Shown: one piece after another, positions 53,150 to 61,510 of the stretch
Position numbering within the stretch: the first letter of the stretch is position 1
Layout: each line of letters opens with the position of its first letter
Source: Streptomyces sp. NBC_01439
GTDB taxonomy: Bacteria; Actinomycetota; Actinomycetes; Streptomycetales; Streptomycetaceae
NCBI RefSeq assembly: GCF_036227605.1
Contig: NZ_CP109487.1
Span: forward strand, 6,075,501-6,139,500
DNA: 64,000 nucleotides
Direction: 5' to 3'
Made by a program: the position numbers and the translations under genes
The notes under the pieces: model-generated
What the model was told of the DNA's origin: nothing
Databases searched by the model: none
What the model saw: the letters and a program-made list of their open reading frames with translations, nothing else

Positions 53150-55020
53150 GGCTCACCGTCGCGCAGGCGCTCGTCCGGTTCCTGTCCCGCCAGTACACGG
53201 AGCGCGACGGACACCGCCGCCGGCTGATCGCCGCCACCTGGGGGATCTTCGGGCACGGGAACGTCGCCGGCATCGGCCAGGCCCTCCTGGAGACCGGGCC
53301 GCACGGCATGCCCTTCCTCCAGGGCCGCAACGAGCAGGCCATGGTCCACGCCGCCGTCGGGTACGCCCGCCAGAGCGGCCGCCTCTCCGCGCACGCCGTC
53401 ACCACCTCCATCGGCCCCGGCGCCACCAACCTCGTCACCGGCGCCGCCCTCGCCACCATCAACCGGATCCCGGTGCTCCTGCTGCCCGGCGACACCTTCG
53501 CCACCCGGCCCGCCGACCCCGTGCTCCAGCAGCTGGAGGTCCCCTACGCCGGGGACGTCTCCGTCAACGACACCCTGCGCCCCGTGTCCCGCCACTTCGA
53601 CCGCATCACCCGCCCCGAGGCCCTGATCCCGGCCGCCCTCCAAGCCGTACGGGTGCTCACCGACCCCGTACAGACCGGCGCCGTCACCCTCGCCCTGCCG
53701 CAGGACGTGCAGGCACAGGCGTACGACTGGCCCGAGGAGTTCTTCGCGGAGCGCGTGTGGGGCGTGCGCCGACCCCGTCCCGACCGGCACGAACTGGCCC
53801 GCGCCGCCGAGGCCGTACGGGGCTCCGCGCGCCCGCTGATCGTCGCCGGCGGCGGGATCCGGCACAGCGCGGCCGGCGCGGCCCTGGCCGCCTTCGCCGA
53901 GGCCACGGGGATCCCGGTCGCCGTCACCCAGGCGGGCAAGGGCGTCCTGCCGCACGGGCACCCCGCCGACGTCGGCGGGATCGGCCACACCGGCACCTCC
54001 ACCGCCGCCGCGCTCGCCCGGGAGGCCGACCTCGTCATCGCCGCCGGGACCCGGCTGACCGATTTCACCACCGCCTCCGCGACCCTCTTCCAGAACCCGG
54101 TCGTCCGGTTCGTCGGCCTCAACCTGGACCCGTACGACGCCCACAAACTCGCCGCCCTGCCCCTGGTCGCCGATGCCCGCGAGGGCCTCGACGAGCTGCG
54201 GGTCGCGGTCGCCGGCCACCGCACGGACCCGGCGTACGGGGCGCGGTACGCGGCGGAGCGGGCGCGCTGGGAGAGCCGCGTCGAGCTGGCCCACGCCGTC
54301 CCGGACGCGGACGAGGACGCCCCGCCCACCCAGGCCCAGGTGCTCGGGCTGCTCGACGCCCTGGTCGACGGCACCGACATCCTGATCAACGCGGCCGGCT
54401 CCCTCCCCGGCGACCTGCACAAGCTGTGGCGGGCCCGGTCGCAGGACCAGTACCACGTGGAGTACGGATACTCCTGCATGGGCTACGAGATCCCCGCGGC
54501 GATCGGAGTGGCGCTGGCCGCGCCCGGCCGGCCGGTGTGGGCGCTGGTCGGCGACGGGACGTACCTGATGAATCCGACCGAGATCGTCACGGCCGTCCAG
54601 GAGGGCGTCCCGATCAAGGTGGTGATCCTCGACAACCACGGCTACGCCTCCATCGGCGGCCTGTCGGGCGCGGTGGGCGGTGAGGGCTTCGGTACCGCGT
54701 ACCGCTTCCGGGCGCCCGACTCCGGGTACACGGGGGACCCCCTTCCGGTGGACCTCGCGGCCAACGCGGCCTCCCTCGGGATGGCCGTGATCCGCGCCCG
54801 CACCACGCGTGACCTGCGCGAAGCCCTAGCCGAGGCCCGCGTGGCGACCCGCCCCACATGTGTCTACGTACAGACCCGAACGCCCGACACTGTGTCGGGC
54901 CCACCCCCGGCACAGGCGTGGTGGGATGTTCCTGTGGCCGAGACCGCGACCCGCAAGGCCGCTGCCACGGCCCGTGAAGAGTACGACCGGCAAGCCGCGC
55001 AGCGACGTCGCCATCTGTGA
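53146..55020 (+). CDS. iolD: 3D-(3,5/4)-trihydroxycyclohexane-1,2-dione hydrolase
   Basis: 624-residue thiamine-diphosphate enzyme that opens the inositol ring. Seen: RQYTERDGHRRRLIAATWGIFGHGNVAG in outline at the N-terminus, typical of IolD; QGRNEQAMVHAAVGYARQ with the catalytic Glu; diphosphate motif VGDGTYLMNPTEIVTAVQEG. GTG 53146 overlaps the iolB stop. Confidence 0.95.
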   Translation: MRLTVAQALVRFLSRQYTERDGHRRRLIAATWGIFGHGNVAGIGQALLETGPHGMPFLQGRNEQAMVHAAVGYARQSGRLSAHAVTTSIGPGATNLVTGAALATINRIPVLLLPGDTFATRPADPVLQQLEVPYAGDVSVNDTLRPVSRHFDRITRPEALIPAALQAVRVLTDPVQTGAVTLALPQDVQAQAYDWPEEFFAERVWGVRRPRPDRHELARAAEAVRGSARPLIVAGGGIRHSAAGAALAAFAEATGIPVAVTQAGKGVLPHGHPADVGGIGHTGTSTAAALAREADLVIAAGTRLTDFTTASATLFQNPVVRFVGLNLDPYDAHKLAALPLVADAREGLDELRVAVAGHRTDPAYGARYAAERARWESRVELAHAVPDADEDAPPTQAQVLGLLDALVDGTDILINAAGSLPGDLHKLWRARSQDQYHVEYGYSCMGYEIPAAIGVALAAPGRPVWALVGDGTYLMNPTEIVTAVQEGVPIKVVILDNHGYASIGGLSGAVGGEGFGTAYRFRAPDSGYTGDPLPVDLAANAASLGMAVIRARTTRDLREALAEARVATRPTCVYVQTRTPDTVSGPPPAQAWWDVPVAETATRKAAATAREEYDRQAAQRRRHL

Positions 55021-55032
55021 AGGAGCAAGGCA

Positions 55033-56532
55033 ATGAAGACCGTCAACCACTGGATCGGTGGCAAGACCGTCGAGGGCGCGTCGGGCAACTACGGCCCGGT
55101 CACCGACCCGGCCACCGGCGAGGTCACCACGCAGGTCGCGCTCGCCTCGGCCGACGAGGTCGACGCGGCCGTACAGGTCGCCCGGGAGGCCTTCCTCAGC
55201 TGGGGCCAGTCCTCGCTGGCCGCCCGCACCAAGGTGCTGTTCGCCTACCGCGCCCTGCTCGACGCCAACCGTGACGAGATCGCCGCGCTGATCACCGCCG
55301 AGCACGGCAAGGTCCACTCGGACGCGCTGGGCGAGGTCGCCCGCGGCCTGGAGATCGTCGAGCTGGCCTGCGGCATCACCACGCAGCTCAAGGGCGAGCT
55401 GTCCACCTCCGTCTCCAGCCGGGTGGACGTCTCCTCGATCCGCCAGCCGCTGGGCGTCGTCGCGGGCATCACCCCGTTCAACTTCCCGGCGATGGTCCCG
55501 ATGTGGATGTTCCCGCTGGCCGTGGCCTGCGGAAACACCTTCATCCTCAAGCCGAGCGAGAAGGACCCGTCGGCCGCCAACAAGCTCGCTGAGCTGGCGA
55601 CCGAGGCCGGCCTCCCGGCGGGCGTGCTCAACGTGGTCCACGGCGACAAGGTGGCCGTCGACGCGCTGCTCGCCCACCCCGGCATCGCGGCCGTCTCCTT
55701 CGTCGGCTCGACCCCGATCGCCCGCCACATCCACACCACCGCCTCGGCCAACGGCAAGCGCGTCCAGGCCCTGGGCGGCGCCAAGAACCACATGCTGGTG
55801 CTGCCGGACGCCGACCTGGACGCCGCCGCCGACGCGGCCGTGTCCGCGGCCTACGGTTCGGCCGGTGAGCGCTGCATGGCGATCTCCGCCGTCGTGGCCG
55901 TCGGCGCGATCGGCGACGAGCTCGTCGAGAAGATCCGCGAGCGCGCCGAGAAGATCAAGATCGGCCCCGGCAACGACCCGGCCTCCGAGATGGGCCCGCT
56001 GATCACCGCCGCCCACCGCGACAAGGTCGCCTCCTACGTCAAGGGCGCGGCCGACCAGGGCGCGGAGGTCGTCCTCGACGGCACCGGCTTCACGGTCGAG
56101 GGCAACGAGAACGGCCACTGGATCGGCCTGTCCCTGCTGGACCGCGTGAAGACCGACTCCGACGCCTACCGCGACGAGATCTTCGGCCCGGTCCTGTGCG
56201 TGCTGCGCGCCGAGACCTACGAGGAGGGCGTGGCCCTCATCAACGCCTCGCCGTTCGGCAACGGCACCGCGATCTTCACCCGTGACGGCGGCGCCGCCCG
56301 CCGCTTCCAGCTGGAGATTGAGGCCGGCATGGTCGGCGTCAACGTCCCGATCCCGGTGCCGGTGGGCTACCACTCCTTCGGCGGCTGGAAGGACTCGCTC
56401 TTCGGCGACCACCACATCTACGGCAACGACGGCATCCACTTCTACACCCGCGGCAAGGTCGTCACGACCCGCTGGCCGGACCCCTCCGAGGGCCACATCG
56501 GCGTGGACCTGGGCTTCCCCCGCAACCACTGA
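55033..56532 (+). CDS. mmsA: CoA-acylating methylmalonate/malonate-semialdehyde dehydrogenase
   Basis: 499 residues of the aldehyde dehydrogenase superfamily: GVVAGITPFNFPAMVPMWMF (cofactor), FVGSTPIARHI, and the catalytic Cys281 in GSAGERCMAIS. Converts malonate semialdehyde to acetyl-CoA at the end of inositol breakdown, or methylmalonate semialdehyde from valine. AAGGAG before the ATG; 12 bases after iolD, ended by a clear terminator. Confidence 0.94.
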   Translation: MKTVNHWIGGKTVEGASGNYGPVTDPATGEVTTQVALASADEVDAAVQVAREAFLSWGQSSLAARTKVLFAYRALLDANRDEIAALITAEHGKVHSDALGEVARGLEIVELACGITTQLKGELSTSVSSRVDVSSIRQPLGVVAGITPFNFPAMVPMWMFPLAVACGNTFILKPSEKDPSAANKLAELATEAGLPAGVLNVVHGDKVAVDALLAHPGIAAVSFVGSTPIARHIHTTASANGKRVQALGGAKNHMLVLPDADLDAAADAAVSAAYGSAGERCMAISAVVAVGAIGDELVEKIRERAEKIKIGPGNDPASEMGPLITAAHRDKVASYVKGAADQGAEVVLDGTGFTVEGNENGHWIGLSLLDRVKTDSDAYRDEIFGPVLCVLRAETYEEGVALINASPFGNGTAIFTRDGGAARRFQLEIEAGMVGVNVPIPVPVGYHSFGGWKDSLFGDHHIYGNDGIHFYTRGKVVTTRWPDPSEGHIGVDLGFPRNH

Positions 56533-56555
56533 CCCGCCCCGCACCCGGCACCTCT

Positions 56556-56593
56556 AGCAGCCCCCGGCCACCTCCCACCGGCCGGGGGCTGCT
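56556..56593 (+). terminator. Terminator of the iolCBD-mmsA operon
   Basis: Perfect 14-bp stem AGCAGCCCCCGGCC / GGCCGGGGGCTGCT with a 10-base loop, 24 bases after the mmsA stop. Confidence 0.87.
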
Positions 56594-56622
56594 GCCGTTC
56601 CCTCCCGTCTACGCTGACCCGT

Positions 56623-57372
56623 ATGGCAGAACTCCCACATTTCAGCGTGCTGTTGACCCGGCTGGCGGAGCGCCGCGGGCTGGGCGTCGACGGCCTGGCC
56701 CGGCTATCCGCCGTCCCGAAGGCCGAGCTGCGGGCCGTCTGCGACGGAGCGGCGCCGGAGCCGGCGCTGCTGCTCCGGCTCGCACCCGCGCTCCAGCTGC
56801 ACGCCGAGGACCTGTTCGTCATCGCCTCCGTGGCCCTGCCGCAGGAGATGACGCCCCTCGACCCGGACGCCGGGGGAGGGGCGGCCGTTCTCGCCCTGCA
56901 CACGATGGGCCTGCCGCGGCAGGAGCAGGAACGGTTGCGCCGGCTGGCGGCGGCACTGCCGCAGCAGGACCGCACCCGGCCGACCCGGGAACCACGCCCG
57001 TGGGAGCAGTATCCGCCGGGTCCCGGCGGACTGCTCATGCGCCTGCTCGCCAACCGGAACCTGGGGTGGTCGGCCGGAGCGAAGGTGTTCCTGTCCCTGA
57101 CCGGCCGGTACTGGTCCGCCGCCACGTACGGGCAGGTGGGCCGTGGCCTGATGGAAGTGAGTCCCGATCTCCAGGCCGACTACGCGACCGTGCTCGGCTT
57201 CCGCGCCGACGACCTCGCCGTACTGACCGGCATCGGCCTGCCCGACGGACACCGTCCGCCGCCGCGGGCCGCCGTCGAGGTGGCCGGCCTCGTCCGGGAC
57301 GTCCGGCGCCTGAGCCAGGAGCAGGTGCGGGAGCTGTCCGACACCGCGCAGCGGGGGCTGCGCGTGCCGTGA
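56623..57372 (+). CDS. XRE-like protein with internally duplicated module
   Basis: 249 residues. The first 70 read like a Cro/XRE helix-turn-helix (LLTRLAERRGLGVDGLARLSAVPKAELRAV in outline) ending in HAEDLFVIASVALP. A second stretch (LLMRLLANRNLGW, about 137, to FRADDLAVLTGIGLP, about 209) repeats the same layout and ending. So the protein appears to be two related modules. TACGCT (56610-56615) ends seven bases before the ATG and no ribosome binding site exists: probably leaderless. Regulatory target unknown. Confidence 0.8.
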   Translation: MAELPHFSVLLTRLAERRGLGVDGLARLSAVPKAELRAVCDGAAPEPALLLRLAPALQLHAEDLFVIASVALPQEMTPLDPDAGGGAAVLALHTMGLPRQEQERLRRLAAALPQQDRTRPTREPRPWEQYPPGPGGLLMRLLANRNLGWSAGAKVFLSLTGRYWSAATYGQVGRGLMEVSPDLQADYATVLGFRADDLAVLTGIGLPDGHRPPPRAAVEVAGLVRDVRRLSQEQVRELSDTAQRGLRVP

Positions 57373-57409
57373 CCCGGCCGGCGCCCTCGTCCGCGGGCAT
57401 CCGTACCGG

Positions 57410-58477
57410 TCAGGGCGTCCGGGCCAGGTCCGGTACGGGGTGCGGCTGCTCGCCCGCCGCGCGGCGACGGCGGCGCAGCGCCCACACCGCGGCGCCCGCG
57501 CCCGCCAGCACCAGGAGCAGGCCCACGGCCGGCCAGGGCACGGCGATGAAGTCGGTCCCGGACTCCGAGACCAGATCGGGGTGGGCCGCCGCGCCCGCCC
57601 TCACCTTGACGGTCACCCAGTCCGACTGGGGGGCGTCCGGCCACGGTTCGGTCAGCTCGATCCGCTGCCCGGGCAGCAGGGACAGCTTCAGCTCGCGGGC
57701 CGGCCGGTTCAGCACCTCGCGCCCGAACAGCCCCTCGGCGGACACCGTCACCCTGGGCTCGACGACCACGTTGCCCCGGTTGACCAGCGCGTACGAGACC
57801 GTGGCGCGGGCGTCGCGCACCCAGGGCAGCAGCGGAGCCGAGCGGCTGACCCGTACGGCCTCCACGCTCAGCCCGGCCGTGACCGGCCCCGGCACCCGGA
57901 AGTACAGCCGGGCGCCCACCGAGCGCTTCACCCCGACCTGGACCTTGCCCTCCTGCTGCACGCCCTCCACGGCGGTGCCCAGGGCGACGATCCCGCCGAC
58001 GTGGTCACCGGGCGTCGCGTCCGCCGGGACCCGCACGGTGAACGGGATGTCCTTGCGGCCCTTGGCGGGCACGGTGACGGTGCTCGCGGTCTCCGGCGCC
58101 AGCGCGACCCACGCGCCGACGTCCTTCGGCTTCGTCTCCACCGGCAGCAGCGCGAAGGCGCCGCCCGCCGGGGTGTTCACGGCATCGGTGGCGAAGACCT
58201 GGAACGTCAGCTCCTTGTCGGAGGAGTTCACGATCGTCACGCTGTCGCTCAGCGTGCTCCCGGCCGCGCCCTGGTGGAAGAAGTACGCGCGGTCGGTCAT
58301 CGCCGCACCGGCCGCAGGCGTCGGGAACACCCCCCACGTGCCGTTGTCCGCGGCGCGCGCCGCGGTGGCTGGCAGCAGGCCCGCGCCGCCGCCGAGCAGC
58401 AGGCCGAGGAGCAGACCGTACAGGAGGGTGCAGGTGCGGCCACGGGTGCGGCTGAGGCTGCGGGTGCGGGTGCGCAT
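57410..58477 (-). CDS. DUF916/WxP-type cell-surface protein with C-terminal membrane anchor
   Basis: 355 residues: signal peptide (LLYGLLLGLLLGGGAGLL, cut near 43), then two Ig-like beta domains (DSVTIVNSSDKELTFQVFATDA; VSYALVNRGNVVVEPRVTVSAEGLFG), and a C-terminal membrane helix plus RRRRR stop-transfer (about 312-340). This layout matches DUF916 proteins, which in Firmicutes are encoded beside WxL proteins and bind peptidoglycan. It follows the 58564-59859 gene, separated by a hairpin. ATG 58477 has GGAG. Confidence 0.8.
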   Translation of the reverse strand: MRTRTRSLSRTRGRTCTLLYGLLLGLLLGGGAGLLPATAARAADNGTWGVFPTPAAGAAMTDRAYFFHQGAAGSTLSDSVTIVNSSDKELTFQVFATDAVNTPAGGAFALLPVETKPKDVGAWVALAPETASTVTVPAKGRKDIPFTVRVPADATPGDHVGGIVALGTAVEGVQQEGKVQVGVKRSVGARLYFRVPGPVTAGLSVEAVRVSRSAPLLPWVRDARATVSYALVNRGNVVVEPRVTVSAEGLFGREVLNRPARELKLSLLPGQRIELTEPWPDAPQSDWVTVKVRAGAAAHPDLVSESGTDFIAVPWPAVGLLLVLAGAGAAVWALRRRRRAAGEQPHPVPDLARTP

Positions 58478-58510
58478 GGGCGGTCTCCAGTGGGCGCGGA
58501 CAGGGGAAAG

Positions 58511-58542
58511 GGGTGGTGCGGCGCCGGAGCGCCGCACCACCC
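58511..58542 (-). terminator. Hairpin between the two surface-protein genes
   Basis: Perfect 13-bp stem GGGTGGTGCGGCG / CGCCGCACCACCC, loop CCGGAG, in the 86-base gap between two co-directional genes. It may partly terminate or stabilise the upstream message so the secreted protein is made in excess. Confidence 0.75.
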
Positions 58543-58563
58543 TGGGCCGTGCGTCCGGACGGA

Positions 58564-59859
58564 TCAGCTGATCGAGAAGGTCACGACCGTCTGGTAGGTG
58601 TCCGCGAACATGAAGGGCGGGAGCTGGATCATCCCGGCGCCGCCGACGGCGAACTCACCGCCGGTCAGCTCGTCCCCGCCGGCGGCCTGGGAGGCCACCT
58701 TCATCGGGACGTCGGAGATCGCGCCGGGGGTGCCCGTGGTGCAGGTGCTCGGGCTGTCCGGGTTGGTCACGGTGCAGGACGGCTGGATGCCGATCTGCGC
58801 CTTCGCCATCGAGTGGCCGGTGGCCTGGTTCAGGAACGGCGTACGCGTCGCCGTCACGTCCCAGCCGAGCGAACCGCCGCGGAAGTCCTGGACGGTCGCG
58901 GCGTTGAAGACGCCGACCACCGACTGGGCCTTTCCGTTGATGGTGACCGCGCCGAAACTGACGGCCGGCTGGCCGTCCTTCGGGCCGAGGGCCAGCGGGC
59001 CGGGCAGGACCTCGACGTCGACCGGGTTCTTCACACCGGCCTGCTCCTCCAGGAACACGAAGGCCTTGTACGGGGTGATCGAACCGTCGATCCTGATCGC
59101 GTCGGCCTTCTTGGTGACCGTGATGTTGCAGGTGGCCGCACCGGACGCGTCGGCGGTGCCCGCACCGGTGTCACCGGTCACCGCGCCCGCGAGCAGGGCG
59201 GAGCAGGTGACGGCGCCCGCCGGGAAGTTGGCGCCGGTCACGGCGACGGCGGTGCCCGCCGGGCCGCTGTTGGGCGTCAGCTTCGTGGTGATCGGGTCCT
59301 TGGGCAGGGCCTCGACCGCGACCGAGCCGAGCGAGGCGCTCGGGCGCGGCGCCGGGGTGCAGGTGGTGGTGAAGACCGAACCGGAAAGGTCCGCGTCGGT
59401 CACCGCCAGGTCGAGGGCGACCTGGACCGTGGTGCCCTCGCTGCCGTCCGGAATCTTGATCGTTCCCGAGAACGCCTTGGGGTCGAGCGGCTGTCCGGCG
59501 ATGACCGAGACGGTCTCCGGCGGGCTGGTGACCACCTGGGTGGTGGAGCCGACCTTGAGGGTGATCTTGGAGGTGTTCACCGTGGTGACGGAGAACCCGG
59601 GGATCAGCGGGCTCGCGCCCGGGTCGATCGTGATCGGAACGACGTCACCGGCCTTGGCGCCGTCGGGCAGGGTGACCGTCCAGTTCTGGTTGCCCGAACC
59701 GTCGGGCTGCGGCGCCGGGGCGTCGCAGTTCTCGAAGACGGCCGTGGTCTTGGTCGCGGCCTGCGCGGAGCCCGCCAGACCCACCACCGTGCCCGTCAGG
59801 GCCAGGGACAGGGCGGCCGCCCCGGCCAGCACTCTTCGTCGATGCGTTCTCGTACTCAC
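58564..59859 (-). CDS. Secreted WxL-like surface protein
   Basis: 431 residues with a signal peptide (RRRVLAGAAALSLALTG, cut after AQA). Middle domains are Ig/IPT-like (TKLTPNSGPAGTAVAVTGANFPAGAVTC). The C-terminal part has GGSLGWDVTATRTPF (about 330), matching the first WxL motif pattern (G-W-x-V-T-A), and ends QTVVTFSIS as such domains do. Predicted to bind the cell wall together with the downstream DUF916-type protein. GTG 59859 has GAAGGAG. Relatives in Streptomyces are sometimes labelled beta-xylosidase; nothing here supports that. Confidence 0.75.
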   Translation of the reverse strand: MSTRTHRRRVLAGAAALSLALTGTVVGLAGSAQAATKTTAVFENCDAPAPQPDGSGNQNWTVTLPDGAKAGDVVPITIDPGASPLIPGFSVTTVNTSKITLKVGSTTQVVTSPPETVSVIAGQPLDPKAFSGTIKIPDGSEGTTVQVALDLAVTDADLSGSVFTTTCTPAPRPSASLGSVAVEALPKDPITTKLTPNSGPAGTAVAVTGANFPAGAVTCSALLAGAVTGDTGAGTADASGAATCNITVTKKADAIRIDGSITPYKAFVFLEEQAGVKNPVDVEVLPGPLALGPKDGQPAVSFGAVTINGKAQSVVGVFNAATVQDFRGGSLGWDVTATRTPFLNQATGHSMAKAQIGIQPSCTVTNPDSPSTCTTGTPGAISDVPMKVASQAAGGDELTGGEFAVGGAGMIQLPPFMFADTYQTVVTFSIS

Positions 59860-59937
59860 TGGGTCGCGACTCCTTCGTCATGACGAACCCCTCCCCCCAC
59901 CCGCTGTGTGGGGGAGGCCGAGCCGGTGCGGTGGCCG

Positions 59938-59968
59938 ATATTGACGCGTCACCGTGATGAGAAGTCAA
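59938..59968 (-). promoter_or_regulatory. Promoter of the WxL-like gene
   Basis: On the minus strand TTGACT (59968-59963), 19-base spacer, CAATAT (59943-59938). It leaves an untranslated leader of about 70 bases containing a hairpin (CCTCCCCC/GGGGGAGG, 59890-59917). Confidence 0.5.
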
Positions 59969-59999
59969 TGACTTGCTTTGCCGCGAAGCACACAGAAAT

Positions 60000-60033
60000 T
60001 GATGGCCCATCAGAGTAGGTCTGATGGACCATC
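60000..60033. promoter_or_regulatory. Twin palindromes upstream of the WxL-like gene
   Basis: TGATGGCCCATCA (60000-60012) and GATGGACCATC (60023-60033), both perfect around one base, centres 22 bp apart (two helical turns). They lie just upstream of the -35 box, the place of an activator, or could extend as a repressor array. Confidence 0.7.
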
Positions 60034-60082
60034 GAATACCGACCGGTCGGGGTGAGCGGGGGCGGGACTTTGACGACAGGGC

Positions 60083-61300
60083 CTAGCGCCGGGTGGGCGT
60101 GTGGAGCAGCAGGTTCGGGGTGCCGGCAGGGAGCCCGGTGATCCGGTCGGGCACGGCGCTGAGCAGCAGTTCCGCGGCCACCTGCGCCGGGGTCCGCGCC
60201 GTGCCGCGCGCCAGGATCAGCGCGGCGACCCCGGCCGCGTGCGGGGCGGCCATCGAGGTGCCGGAGGCGCGGGCCGTGGCGGTGGTGGAGTCCTTCCATG
60301 CCGAGGTGATGCCCACGCCCGGAGCCCAGAGGTCCACGCAGGGGCCGTGGTTGGAGAAGCGCGCCCGCCGGTCCTCGGCGTCGGTCGCGCCGACCGTGAT
60401 GGCCTGGGGGACGGAGGCCGGCGATCCGCCGCAGGCGTCCTTGCCGTCGTTCCCGGCGGCCGCGGTGACGGTGATCCCCGAGGCCACGGCCCGGACCACG
60501 GCCGTTTCGAGGGCTTTGCTGCGGCTGCCGCCGATGCTCATGTTGGCCACGGCCGGGGTGGCGGGCGCCTTGGCGGCGTCCTTCACCACCCAGTCGAGAC
60601 CCTTGAGGAGCGCCGACAGGCTCGCGGAACCACGGCAGTCGGCCACCTTCACCCCGACGAGCGAGACCCCCTTGGCCACCCCGTACGTCTCCCCGCCCAC
60701 GGTCGCCGCGACGTGCGTGCCGTGACCGCTGCAGTCGCGGGAACCGCCGAGGAACAGCGCGTTGTAGCCGGTGCGGGCGCGACCGCCGAACTCCCGGTGG
60801 CTGGTGTTGATGCCGCTGTCGATGACGTAGACGGTGACGCCCTCGGCCCTGCTCGGGTACGTGTACGAGCCGTCGAGCGGGAGTTCGCGTTGGTCGATGC
60901 GGTCCAGGGCCCAGGGCGCGGGAGCCTGCGGACCCGGCTGCGGTGCGGGTGCGGCGACGGCGTCCGGGGTGTCGGTGGTGTGGAACTCCGCGTCCGGCTC
61001 CACCGAGGCCACCCGCGGATCGGCGGCCAGGGCGGCGGCCCGGGCGGGCGTGGTGCGGACGGCGAAGCCGTTCAAGGCGGCCTCGTAGACGGGTCCGACC
61101 TCGTCGCCGGCGTGCACGGCCTCGGCGGCCAGGGCGCGGGTCGGGGCGCGGGAGGTGGTGTCCTTGAGGACGACGACGTAGGGGGCGCTGCCGGAACGGG
61201 GAGCCGGCGGGGCGCCCGTGACGGGGTTGGTGGCCGTCGCGGCCGTGGTGGCCGCCGCGAGGAGGGCGGCGGCGGGGAGGAGCGCGGCGAATGCGGTCAT
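60083..61300 (-). CDS. Secreted subtilisin-like serine protease (S8)
   Basis: 405 residues: signal peptide (AALLPAAALLAAATTA), an I9 inhibitor-type propeptide (YVVVLKDTT to VASVEPDAEF), then the S8 domain with Asp in YVIDSGIN (about 158), His in GHGTHVAATV (about 192) and Ser in GTSMAAPHAAG (about 346). A D-H-S set is complete, so it should be active. ATG 61300 is the best start for the signal peptide, but no ribosome binding site is visible and the frame is open further upstream. Confidence 0.9.
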   Translation of the reverse strand: MTAFAALLPAAALLAAATTAATATNPVTGAPPAPRSGSAPYVVVLKDTTSRAPTRALAAEAVHAGDEVGPVYEAALNGFAVRTTPARAAALAADPRVASVEPDAEFHTTDTPDAVAAPAPQPGPQAPAPWALDRIDQRELPLDGSYTYPSRAEGVTVYVIDSGINTSHREFGGRARTGYNALFLGGSRDCSGHGTHVAATVGGETYGVAKGVSLVGVKVADCRGSASLSALLKGLDWVVKDAAKAPATPAVANMSIGGSRSKALETAVVRAVASGITVTAAAGNDGKDACGGSPASVPQAITVGATDAEDRRARFSNHGPCVDLWAPGVGITSAWKDSTTATARASGTSMAAPHAAGVAALILARGTARTPAQVAAELLLSAVPDRITGLPAGTPNLLLHTPTRR

Positions 61301-61510
61301 GCGGCCGATGCTCGGCGAACGGCGGCGCGGGCGCGCGGAGGGTGCGCGGAGGGTGCGCCGGGTGGGCGTAGGACACGCCGCCGTGCGGGTGGACCCGGGC
61401 CGGGTGCGGAGCGGCGCCGGTCCGGCTCGCACCGGGACGGCGTCGATCCGGGCCCGGTAAGCCCTGTGTCCGCACCGGGCCCGCGCGGGCGAGCGCGGGC
61501 GAGCGCTCCG

